From: Bryopsis sp. KO-2023
Lineage: Eukaryota; Chlorophyta; Ulvophyceae; Bryopsidales; Bryopsidaceae
NCBI GenBank assembly: GCA_030272585.1
Contig: BSYQ01000006.1
Span: forward strand, 5,357,001-5,421,000
Length of the DNA stretch: 64,000 nucleotides
Direction: 5' to 3'
The position numbers were made by a program, and so were the translations under genes. Of this stretch, positions 37,220 through 48,305 are shown in pieces. Positions within the stretch are counted from its first letter, which is position 1. Each line of letters starts with the position of its first letter. The notes under the pieces are model-generated. The model saw only the letters and a list, made by a program, of their open reading frames with translations, was not told the DNA's origin and did not search any database.

Positions 37220-40200
37220 CTGGCTAAGGAAAATCCCACCATTGATTTTGCATCTGCATCAGTGAAGATACAGAGGAAAGGAAAATGGTATAATCTACCC
37301 CTGAAGCTAAAGCACAATGCAATCAGACATGGGGACAGACATCTACTCCAATCAGCCAACATGCAGTTGTGTTCACTCACCACAATGAATAAGGCCATCA
37401 GAAAGGGAGCTGATGCAGTGATGGTGTTGGTAAATGAACAAGAAAAGCAAGGATCAGGGAAGCAGATGTATGGAAATAAGGAGCCTGATCAAACAAATCC
37501 ATTGAAAAAGTTGATCACAGCAGAGATGCCAGCAGAATTGCAGGAAGTAATCCTGGATTACAGTGATGTATTTCCAGAAGACTTACCATCAGGGATTCCT
37601 CCAGTCAGGCATGATGTGGAGTTTGAAATCAACCTGGAAAAGGATGCTAAGCCCATCAACAAACCCATCTACAGGTTGAGTCCAGCAGAATTGGAGGAGA
37701 TCCAGAGACAGATTGGGTACCTGTTGGAACACAAGTTCATTGAGCCAGCAATATCACCATGGGGGGCACCAGTGCTATTTGCTCCAAAGAAGGATGGGGG
37801 ATTGAGATTCTGTGTAGATTACAGATGGCTAAACTCAGTCACAATCAAAGACAAGTACCCACTGCCCCTACCTGATGAACTCATGGACAGACTGGCTGGA
37901 GCAAAAGTCTTCAGCAAAATAGACTTGAGGCATGGATATTGGCAGGTCCCAATCAAACCTGAGCACAAGCATCTGACAACATTCAATACAAGATATGGGG
38001 CCTATGCATGGACAGTCATCCCAATGGGGTTGACAAATGCTCCTGCATTTTTTATGAGAACTATGAATGCATCCTTGTCAGGGCTGAGTGATAAGTGTGC
38101 AATTTGCTACCTGGATGACATCATCATCTACTCCAAAAACATGCAGGACCACATCAAGCATGTGAAACAAGTGCTGGAAAGGCTCAGAAGGGACAGATTA
38201 TATTCAAAACCAAGCAAGTGTGAATTTGGAGTCCAGGAGCTGGAGTTTGTTGGATTTAAGGTGTCTACCCAGGGGATTTCTCCACTGAACTACAAGGTCA
38301 AAGCAATTGAAGAATATCCAGCACCTACCTCAGTCAAGCAAGTCAGATCCTTCCTGGGGATGATCAGCTACTACAGGAGGTTCATCCAAAATTTTGCACA
38401 TTTGGCCAGCCCAATGAATGATCTGGTGAAAAAGGAGGTTCCATGGATCTGGGGACAAGCACAACAACAGTCATTTGAAACATTAAAAGGAGCATTGACC
38501 AAGGCACCAGTTTTGATCTTACCAGACACATCCAAACCATATGTGATGGTGTCTGATGCATCCAATGTGGCTGTGGGAGCTGTCCTAATGCAGGAGAGTG
38601 GATCTGGATTGAAGCCCATTGCATTCTTAAGTAAGAAACTCACCTCCTCAGAGCAGAATTATGGAGCATATGATAAGGAGATGTATGGTATCTCATATGC
38701 ATTGAGATACTAGAGGCACTATCTCGAAGGGTCAGAAAAACCTGTCACAGTATATACAGATCATAAGCCAGCCATTCATTTCATGAAGCAAAAGACATTA
38801 TCAAGAACACAAGCCAGATGGATGCGAATGGGATTTTTCCAGTCAATCAACCCAGTATTGACATATCTACCTGGAAAATCAAATGTAGTTGCTGATGCCT
38901 TATCAAGAAGTTCAGCAGAGGAAGAGGATGTTCATGAAAAACAAGTGATGGCAATTACTGAGGTTCAATGGAGTGGTACAGAAGTACAAGAATGGAAAGA
39001 TGCATTGAAAGCTGATGAGGGAACAAACAAAATCATGATCCAGTTGGAGAAAGGACAGAAAGTCACTCACCATCATCTGGATGCTCAAGGATTGCTGATC
39101 AACAAGGATGTTGATGGACAGGAAAGATTGGTTGTTCCAGCCAGCAAAAGACAACATATTTTGCAAACTCATCATGATGCAAAAATGGCTGGACATCCAG
39201 GGATTGCAAGGACTACAGAACTCATCAAAAGGAAGTATACCTGGAAAGGATGCAATCAAGTGATCAAAGCATACATCAAATCATGTCCAAAATGCCAAAT
39301 GATGAAAGGATCAAACGAAAAACAAGCTGGATTATTGATGCCATTACCAATACCCTCTCGAAAATGGGATCAAGTGACGACCGATTTGATGACAGACCTC
39401 CCGGAGTCGAATGGATTCACAGCCATTCAAGTCTTCGTCGATCGAATGACGAAATACGCCAAACTCTGCCCATGTACCAAAACAATGGATGCTCGGCAGC
39501 ATGCAGATTTATTTTTCCGAAATGTGTTTCGACATTTTGGGCTTCCGTCCATCCTGATTTCGGATAGGGATCCAAGATTCGTCAGCCAATTTTGGCGAGA
39601 GCTATTCAAACTGGTTGGTTCGGACATCAAGCTCACCAGCGCCTACCATCCGCAAAGTGACGGCCAAAGCGAGATCACAATCAAAACCGTCGAAAATCTG
39701 ATGCGTCCATATGTCGAGGAGCATCCGGAGAACTGGGCGGATCATATCGATGTTCTGGAGTTCGCCTTCAACAATCTGAGGAATGCGAGCACTGGATACA
39801 GTCCATTCTACCTCCTCCATGGCCAGCATCCCATCTCACTGCCGGACGTCAAGCCGACGACGTCTTTACACAGCGTCGAAGAGGATCTCACTCGGATGCA
39901 GGAAATTATGGAGCGCGCACAACACCACTACAAGCTCAGTCAAGCACGAACCAAAGATCAAGCAGACAAACACCGCAGGGAGCTGATTTTTTCGGAGGGC
40001 GACGAAGTATGCCTTCGGATCTCGCATTTACCTAACACAGTATACTCGAACATCCCGGCGAAGATTCGAAGAAAGTACGTGGGGCCTCTGCGTGTCAAGG
40101 CGAAAATCTCCGACGTCGCGTATCGCGTGGAGCTTCCGGGGTCGTGGCGAATACATGACGTTTTTCATGTATCGAAGTTGAAAAAATTTCATCGACATGC

Positions 40201-40643
40201 AGATTTCGATCGAGAAGTGATCCCGCCGCCACCGGTGTTAAACGACGAAACAGGAGCTGAGGAATTCGAAGTCGAGGCGATTATCAGAGACAACGGAAAG
40301 CAAGGAAAGCAAAAACGCTTCCTCATAGCCTGGAAAGGCTACCCTCTCCACGAAGCCACGTGGGAGCCACTGGAACATTTGACGAACTGCAATGAAATTC
40401 TGACAGCGTATCTCGGCCGTCAGACTACGCAAAAGCGCCGTAAATCAAACAGACAGCGGAAGTGAGGGAATCGAGAGTGATGGATTGATGATGGAGTCAG
40501 AGACGTCCAGGGTTCGAATCCGAGTTGCATGATTGTATGGGCAGTCGTGAAGTGCAGTCGATCGTTATTTTGGATTGGTATCATCAGGTCTTGATTTTCG
40601 AAAGATTTCGCAGGTGCTCAAGGTAGTCATGGGGGGGAGAAGT

Positions 40644-40770
40644 TGTTATGATTGATTTTGATTGAGGTCGTTAATGTGGTTGAACGGTTAGAGTCGATTG
40701 ACTGGGTGCTATAAAGGAACGGAACATTGGATTGTAAGACATTGTTTATTTTCTCTCGAACAACATTTCA
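40644..40770 (+). repeat. 3' LTR of element A
   Basis: 127 bp, same as the 5' copy by eye, preceded by a G-rich polypurine tract (gggggggagaag). It ends 229 bases before the homoserine kinase start codon, so its TATA-like box points toward that gene. Confidence 0.93.
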
Positions 40771-40999
40771 GTTGTGGTATTTGAAGGGAGTTTGGTTGGA
40801 ACAGGGGTCGTACTTTGTTTACTGTAAAAATGTGAATTCAACAATATTCCATCTTCTTCTCGTCTTCCCTGAAAGAGCAGGATTTTTTTGGCAAGTGCTG
40901 GAAACATGAGATACATGAGTACTGAAGTCTTTCCTTAATCAATCGATCGACTTTGATCATAAATTTTCACATGAGCTTTATCACCAGGGCTTTGCGCGC

Positions 41000-43629
41000 A
41001 TGTCGGGCCTGGGGTGCCCCTTGTCGTGCGCTCATAGCACATCAAAGTTTTCCCCAGCTCGTTTGAATGCCATCAATTCCCCACACCGCAAGCGCAGTAC
41101 ACCAGCCTCCAGCACCATGATAGCGTTGGAAGGAAGGACGGGGTTCTGTTCGTCATCTCGTTCGCTTAGGGAAGGGAAAAGCTCGCTGGGGTGCAGACGA
41201 CGTCTTCAAGAAACCGTTCGCAGCAGACCTCTTCGTTGCTTGCCGAGTCAGTCACAAGCTCCGTCAACCAGATCTGGACTCGAGCCCGTTCTGGAGAAAG
41301 TGTCGGCATTCGCTCCAGCCACCGTTGCAAACTTGGGGCCGGGGTACGACTGGTTTGGTTGCGCTGTTGAGGTGAGAGATACACGCAATGACTAATAGAT
41401 TAGTAATGACGATTATGTGTTTTTTTGGAGCCCCAGCACTATATTCGCTCATTGGAAGCTTTCTGTCTGAATGCAATGAGTAATGCACCTCAACTTCCTT
41501 GAGTTGTGTTGATCCACTTTTTCCATCGAAAACATTTCGAAGCAGAAACAATTTTGCACAATTTTGCTTCGGAACCCACCCTATGAACGATACCTTTTGA
41601 AACTCTTTTTTTTTACAAATATTCGTTATTTTTTTCGACCTTTGGTGTGTGAATTTTCGATCGTCACATCAACTGGTTTCGATGCTTGTTCAGCACAGGG
41701 GGATGGGGACGTAGTCACTGCTCGAGCGATTCCAGGAGAACCTGGCAAAGTGGTGATTGCAGGGATCGTCGGTGATAATGGAAGATTGCCATTGGTTGCA
41801 GAGGAAAATTGCGTCGGCATCGCAGCTCTGGAAGCTTTAAAAATGATGGGCAATGTGACATGTGGAGTGGAGCTTTTCCTCGAAAAGGTCAGTTTTGCCT
41901 AGTTTACTTTTTTCTCTTCAAATTTCAAATTTGGGATGGGGTGATCTTTTTCCTTTTTCTTCAATATTTTGAATTGCGAAAAAAGAACTATCAGGAGCAT
42001 AAGTACATATGGAATGCACAAATTTGGAGGGAAAAAAAAATGTCGACTGAATATTTCCTGGATAATTTGCGTGTTCTGTGTTGAAAAAACACATCCTAAC
42101 ATACGAACATGACAATTCCATGGCGAATAAAAGAAAAAAGGTTTTTCAAAATTCGGGTGCCGGGTTTTCTTCCAGGGTTTACCATTGGGGAGTGGAATGG
42201 GGTCGAGTGCAGCCAGTGCTGGGGCAGGTGCCTGTGCGGTCAATCTCTTGTTTGGCAGCCCTTTGACAGAAAACCAACTGGTTTTGGCGGGGCTGCAGTC
42301 CGAGGCTTCCGTCAGTGGATACCATGCAGATAACATCGCTCCAGCCATTCTGGGAGGATTCATTTTGATCACGTGAGTTCCTTTTTTGATAACGAACAAT
42401 ATCGGGGGCAAATCTTCGGCATCAGTTTTTCTTTTATTTTTTTGTGGCTTTTTACAAAAAAATCTCTTGCAGAAAAAAATACTGAGTGTGAAGTTGGTGT
42501 TTGAATATGTGTGTGTGGGGGGGTGTTGAGTAAATCCTTTGATGTGTGAATTCTGCTCATGTGCAACACTAATTCAATCACCACCAGGGAAAAAAATCTG
42601 TGAAAGGAAGAATCGAAGGAGCATGATTGTGAAATCGATGGTGTGTGTTTTTTGCATCATGGCAGGAGTACGGATCCTTTGGAGTTGCATCGGTTGAGTT
42701 TCCCTGGGGATTTATGGTTCACTCTGGTTACCCCCAAATTCGAAGCCCCGACGGCTCAAATGAGGGCAGTGCTTCCAACTGAGATTCCGATGGCAGACTT
42801 TATCAACAACTCCAGCATGGGAGGAGCATTGGTACGATTTCTTTTTTTTTTTCTTCTTCAATTTTTCTGAATTACTGTATTATGTTGTTTTTGAAACACT
42901 GTGGTAAGTCATGTTGTGTATGTACCGTCGGCTGGTCGATTGGATGAATGGAAGGGGGGGTTGGGTGTTCTAAGATGGTTTGGTGGTGTTTGTTGTTCTG
43001 ACAGGTTGCAGGTATTCTCAATGGGGATGCCAAACTGTTCGGCTCGTCGCTCAATTCTGATGTGGTGGTGGAGCCAGTCAGAGGTCCGTTGATTCCTGGA
43101 TTCATGCAAGTCAAGGAGGCTGCTCTGAAAGCTGGTATGCACAATAGTAATAATACCAAAAACAATGCATCCAAGCACACATGGATTGGTTTTCCAAAAC
43201 AGTGTGTGTGTTAGGGTTGTGGATGACGGGGGCTGGGGGCATCTTCCTTAAATGTATTCACCTGCCTTTGACTGTGCAGTAGGAGAGGTAGATTCTGATG
43301 CTCCACAGTCAGACTTAGGAAAACTGCTGTCACCAGCAATGGAGTGTTTTTTTTTTCCTCTTTGCAAGAAGATCAAATCGGTCAATTTGTTGTGCAGATA
43401 CTGTTGGGTGTTGTTTTTTTTTGAAAGGGGTGATTTTTGGACAGGGGCGTTCGGATGTACTATCGGGGGTGCTGGCCCGACGACGGTGGCGGTGGTGTCA
43501 GACAAATCGCAAGGGGAAGAAGTGGCGGCTGCAATGTGCGAAGCGTACAAAAAGCACGGACAGTTGGAGATTCAAAAGTCACAAGTTGTGCAGCTCGATC
43601 ATCGAGGCGCAAGAAAATTTGAAAAATAA
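41000..43629 (+). CDS. HSK: Homoserine kinase, probably plastid-targeted
   Basis: The enzyme phosphorylates homoserine with ATP, the branch step to threonine. Six exons, 41000-41371, 41699-41887, 42176-42372, 42666-42831, 43005-43134 and 43445-43629, join in frame to 412 residues. The GHMP-kinase fold is clear: FAPATVANLGPG at about 103-114, the ATP-binding loop GLPLGSGMGSSAAS at 188-201, then SGYHADNIAPAILGG and the C-terminal GAFGCTIGGAGPT. The sequence matches plant and algal enzymes rather than fungal Thr1. The first about 100 residues are Ser/Arg/Leu-rich and poor in acids, like a plastid transit peptide. I see no hydrophobic signal peptide, which a complex red plastid would normally need; an unseen upstream exon or another start may supply it. 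Start chosen as the ATG at 41000, the first in the open frame. Confidence 0.93.
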
Positions 43630-44561
43630 ACGATCTGCCGCCCCTTTCTTTTCTTTTTTTCCCAAGTCATGGGAGGAGAATTCCTTTACAAAATCATGGT
43701 TCGCTTATGTCGTGGTCTGTTTCCTTTGAGGGAAAGGCTGCAGCGATTTTTGCACCGAGCCCAGGTTCAGCTGTTGATTTTGGCGCAATTGATGCGTTTT
43801 CTCAAGGAAGTAGAAAAACCGGGTTTTGGTGAGAATGCGGAGGTGGTGTTAGAAATCATGGTGTGTTTTTTTGAACGAATCCGACGACAAGGTGAGTTTT
43901 GAGCTGCGTACCCCTATCCCTCCCCCTCCCCCCCCCCTCGAAAAAAAAAAGCAGTATAAAGGTTTTGGGGATTTTGAAGAGCTTAGGTTCCTGGCATAAA
44001 AGCGACATTCTGTGCTGTAATGATCTGTCTTAGTGGAGCGCTCCATTCCTTCACACTATCTGGGTTGAGGTTTGACCTTGGTTGAAAATGTGTGGCTGAA
44101 AACAATTTAAAAAACATGAATTTGCCGGAGGTGGGGCGAACATGCAGCTTTTCTCAAGCATTGTTTTTTCTGTGGTGACCCCAATGCTGAACATTGCGCT
44201 ATCCGCATGTCAGTCATTTATTTGTTCCCACCAAATCAATCTTTACCATTCGAAAGGATATCTTTCCAAACTAAAGTCAATATACACTAGATACTTATCG
44301 TTTCAATTCAACAATTCAGTTACATTAGAGCAAAATGAAACCATCACCCCCCCCCCCAATGCCAGATATATATATATATATATATCTATAAAAAGATATA
44401 TCGGCCAACATGTGTAGGGAACATGCCCCCCTCCCTTTCGCCTCATTCAATCACATAAATAGACACATCATTCTGTTATTAAATCTGTCAGATGCGTCAC
44501 AATTCCAAAACAAATATTTAAAGTTCCACTGACGCTCCCTCTGAGCGAACGGAAGCGACCT
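43630..44561. other. Intergenic region between homoserine kinase and the GRAM gene
   Basis: No supportable gene. A 77-codon frame at 43669-43902 has no recognisable domain and lies where the kinase 3' UTR should be. It contains the 45-base segment shared with 9.2 kb and an AT-dinucleotide tract at 44366-44385. Confidence 0.5.
44322..44385. repeat. Copy of the 9.2-kb intergenic segment followed by (AT)n
   Basis: gttacattagagcaaaa, ccatcac with a run of C, and aatgccaga match 9198-9246. An (AT)n run follows at 44366-44385. About 200 bases downstream is the start of the GRAM gene. Confidence 0.6.
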
Positions 44562-47026
44562 ATGAAGGAGGACGTGGATAGCGCCGTTCTCGTGGAGAGC
44601 GAAGTGGACGGTTTCGAGAACGTGGAATTCAAGGAGCACCAATCCTCTGCTGCCGGGATGGATGAGGCAAAAGCGAGCTCAGCGCAAGTCCAGGCAGGGT
44701 CGAGCGAAATCGTCCCGGACACTTCAAACGCGCCAACCGTCGACGCGAATCCGAATGCGCTATCTCCCGAGGAACAAGCTCTGAGGGATATCGCAGCCAC
44801 CGCTGGGAAGGTGCGGTCAGAGGATTTCGCCCTTCGTTCATGACTGACGTGCGTTTTGACGGATGGAAATAATAGTTATGGAGTTGGGACGCCCGAAGCA
44901 CACGCTCGTCGTGTTGGTGCTAGGGAAAAAAAAGGGGGAGGAGAATTCTGCTAATTGAGCATTTTTCCGCTGAGCTTTTTTTTCAGTAGTTGAAAGATAT
45001 GATACGGGACAGAAACACTGAAACTTTTTGATGAATATTTCTGGAGCTTCCTTTTTTTTTTTCCCCCAAATTTCGATATTGTGGATTTACTTTAAAGATG
45101 ATGTCTAGCCAAGGATCCAGTTTTATTCTCATCGAAAATAAATCTTTGAAAATAAGTCGAATAAGTTTTTGGATGTTAAGAGGGGCAGATTCTCGAATTT
45201 TGTTTTTGTTGAGACGGAAATTGGATTTTGATTTTAGGTTGCAGAAAGAGCGAAAATTGCTGTGAAAGGAGCAGAAGAAGCAGCAAAATCGGTGAGGTTC
45301 AATGTTGCTGTGGTTAAAATCTTCATGGCTGTTCGAACATAATTATTTTCCCTCCACCATTTCATACAGTCGCTGCAAAATACTTTCATATGTACATATT
45401 TATTTTTATATTTTGATGCATGTATAGATTTTTTTTTCCGGCTGGTGAAAGTTGTCGAGTTCTCGAAAGAGATTGAAAGGGCGCATGGATAATTTGCAAA
45501 TAATTTGAGAAGGGCTTTTTGATGGGTTGATGTTGCGGCACAGCTGTCGATGAAATTCAACAATGTGGTGGAAACGCAATTCAACAGCGTGGTGGAAAGC
45601 AACGACACTTTCTCGAAAATTGCTGGAGGAATTTCCTCATGGTGGGCGAATTTGGACCCTGTGGAAGACACCGCTGAGCGACCCGCGGAAAAAGTCTCAG
45701 CATCCAGGTAGTCAGATTCTCAAAAACAACTTTCGCTTTTTCATAATTATTATTTTAAAACCCAGTGTTTTGAAGGAAGTAACCTTGCCACAGGGTTGGA
45801 AATCTGTTTCCACACTTTGTTTTCCCTGATCAAAATCAAAAATCATGTTGATTTTTTTGTTGTTTTTGGGGTCCAGAATCTTGTTTTTTTTACTTTTTTA
45901 AACTTTTTAGTAGTGGTTTTGAATTTTATCTACGGATAAAATATTATATTATATTGCATTATTTTTTTTTCCTTCAGGGTTGCTGAGCAAGTGCAGCAAT
46001 TGTACGGCCTATCTGAATCAGACACGCTTCTGGAGCAATTTCCTTGCAAACTTTGGCAGCCTTACTCTTGCAGTGCCAACAAATGCACTCCACCAGTCCA
46101 GGTCGAATTCTTTATCTTTTTCTGTTGATTTTGGGGGTTGGGGAGGAGGGGGGGAAATTAAATTTTTGAGCAAAGCAATTAAGACACGATGTGTGGTGAG
46201 GATCACGTCGTGTCGAAAATTTTCTCGTGATGCAATTTTGCTTTGCAAGCTATTTTTAGATAATAATAACGATAGGAGCCCCTCTAATTTGGGGTAATGT
46301 TCCAAAATGCCCACTCCATTCATTTTTAAAAACATGCATATAAGCGCTCGTTTGTGCTGTAATACCCAAAAAATATTTATTTGTTCATTTCTCTTTTTTT
46401 TTTCTTCGAATTTTTAATGCAATGCATTTTTATTTGCTTTTTTTTTTTCTTGTGCAGCTTGCCTATCCGGTGATGTTGAACGTGACAGAATTGAATTTCT
46501 GCTTTTGCGCAATGGATAAGGATCAAAAATACAAGTCAGTCATACCCCATGCTCGATTAAAGGCCGCCGATAAAGTCACCACCAGCGGTGAGATTTCATA
46601 TTAATTTTTGCCAGATTTTTCATTTTTTCATTATTGTATCTATGGAACCAAAGCATCCATCACGATTTTTTTTTCCAAAAATATAGATTTTTTGAAATGA
46701 GTGAACCTGCAATTCAATTGCTCATGAATTCGTTCTTTGTAATTTTTTTTCTTACGATACCTTGGAAAGAAATATTTCTATTTTAAAAAAATAAAAAAAT
46801 AGTTTATCTTTTTTTTTTCCAATTAGCTGCGTGCCGATTGTGCTTTTTTCTTTCTTGACCAATTTGTCTCTTTTTTTTTTTCCCCAAAAAATAAACAGAT
46901 GGTGTAGATACGTTGGAAGTTGCTCTCAATGATGGACACAAAATGGTGTTCCGAGATTTTGAGTCAGACACAGCCCTGGAAAGCGCTTTGGCTTTGCTGG
47001 AGCATTTGGCAGCTTCCGACCGATAG
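44562..47026 (+). CDS. GRAM-domain protein
   Basis: Six exons, 44562-44810, 45238-45291, 45544-45707, 45978-46101, 46458-46587 and 46899-47026, join in frame to 282 residues. Residues 1-100 are acidic and low-complexity, then an Ala/Lys/Glu helix (ERAKIAVKGAEEAAKS), then a stretch with SSWWANLDP. Residues about 158-275 form a GRAM domain: LYGLSESDTLLEQFPCKLW, LNVTELNFCF, YKSVIPHARL and the last strand-helix KMVFRDFESDTALESAL. GRAM domains are PH-like folds that bind membranes or phosphoinositides, so a peripheral membrane role at an organelle contact or in trafficking is likely. No VASt or GAP domain is attached, so this is a small family member. Confidence 0.85.
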
Positions 47027-47734
47027 CCTCACACTTCTTTTTTCTTTCACAAAAATTCCCACATTTGAAAAAAAAAAAAAAAAGCCATATATGTGAACTT
47101 AAAAAAAAATTGTGCTTGAGGGTTTGCGGAGTCCAGCACAATCTGATCTTTTCCCCAAGGGCTTCCAAATCTGAATGAAAAATGCCTCAGTTAGGATGTT
47201 TTTGTTGCTTTTTTTTTCAGCATAATGTACAGGATTAGGTAGCACCATTAATGAAAAAAAAAAAGAGATTGCTGGAGTACATGTGTCGAGGGTTTGGGTT
47301 GGATTAAAAAAAAAGCTCCCAACTCGAAAAGAGATTCCAGCGGTTGTGTGTTTTTGTGTTTGCTCGTTCTTTCTTTCCTTGTGACTATTATTAGCTTTAT
47401 TCTGTCTGGCTTTATTTGGGTTGGCCTGTGTGTGTGTTTTTCTTTTTGGTTAGAGACACCCCATGCTGGATGGATGTTTGTGTATCATGTAATGATAAGG
47501 AGTGTTGAAAATATTAGTGGAATTGAGAAAAGGGGGGGGGGGGCTTCCAGCGTAGGCATCTTGGGAAGATTTTTTTGTTGTTTTGTTTTGTTTGAAGTAC
47601 AATAAAAATGAAGTCAATCAGACGACAGATTGATGTTGATGGTAATTATTGCTCTTTCCACCCAGCCTGCACAAGAAAAAAGTTCATGAAATAGGGGATT
47701 ATAGACAGTGGTGTTGATGGGCTCGGAGGTTTCA

Positions 47735-47842
47735 ATCAAAAGCCAGCACGGACTCGAACCGTGGGTGCTCCCAGGATAAGCACTGACCTGACAGATCTTG
47801 CTGTGAAACACAGCTAACTCTGCCATCTCGAGATTTGAAATT
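47735..47842 (-). repeat. tRNA-derived-looking unit with T-run terminator
   Basis: On the minus strand a good T arm (cacgg, loop ttcgagt, ccgtg) follows an A-box-like tggcagagttagc by about 65 bases. A TTTT run comes shortly after it, which would stop pol III. The acceptor arm does not pair. It is best read as a SINE head or tRNA-like RNA gene, not a standard tRNA. Confidence 0.4.
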
Positions 47843-48046
47843 AAAAAGGAAGAAAAAAGAATTTTAGAATCTTTTTTGGGGGTCTTACTTGATCGTCCCC
47901 ACCAACAGTGCCCATCGAAGCCCAAGTGTATCCTTTAAATCAGCCAGTCAGTCCGAAAACCACTGTGGATGTCACCTTCCATGATCCCAAATCATGTATG
48001 CTCCAGAGCACATTCAAGAACACTCAACTGTCTCCTCACCGGGAAG

Positions 48047-48305
48047 CCACAGGTGCAGGGTTATCGACCCCACCTCGGCCCTTCGAACAGGATCGCAGCT
48101 CATTTCCCTTCATCCCCCAAGTCAGGCTGCAGTAGGATTATTGCTGCCATGTCCACCACCCAGCTCATCGACCCTTCCTGGCCTGACCAGGGATTTTTCC
48201 TCTCTTGTTCATGTCATGCACATCAAGACCACATGTGCAGGATTATCACCCCCATCTTGGCTCTTCAAACACGATTGCAGCTCATCTCCTTCAGCCCCCA
48301 AGTTC
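48047..48305 (+). repeat. Two diverged direct repeats, 182 bases apart
   Basis: 48047-48123 and 48229-48305 share ccaca.gtgcagg.ttatc, ccc..c.tc.gc.cttc.aaca and the ending cccccaagt.c, roughly 75-80% identical by eye. Confidence 0.6.

Larger units (their letters stand above)
25881..40770 (+). mobile_element. Element A: Ty3/gypsy chromovirus, with element B nested inside
   Basis: A 127-bp LTR (25881-26007, repeated at 40644-40770) begins TG and ends CA, and the two copies look identical. Target duplication GTTGT flanks it (25876-25880 and 40771-40775). A primer-binding site TGGTTTCGGAGC is at 26010-26021 and a polypurine tract abuts the 3' LTR. Parts, all +: gag from ATG 26157 with a coiled-coil repeat region, a CCHC knuckle near 28.6 kb, and protease (DSGST) near 29.2 kb. 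Then element B intervenes, followed by reverse transcriptase (YLDD) near 38.1 kb, RNase H, integrase 39.1-39.9 kb and a C-terminal chromodomain near 40.3 kb. The chromodomain and order place it in the chromovirus branch. It is broken by element B and by about one other break. Identical LTRs mean a recent insertion. Confidence 0.93.

Noticed and set aside
43669-43902. 77-codon frame after homoserine kinase
   Set aside because: No domain, repeated Leu/Arg/Phe content of a chance frame, and it sits in the likely 3' UTR with no good splice or start context.
47735-47842. Standard tRNA gene
   Set aside because: T arm and A box are good but the acceptor and anticodon arms do not fold, so it is listed only as tRNA-derived.
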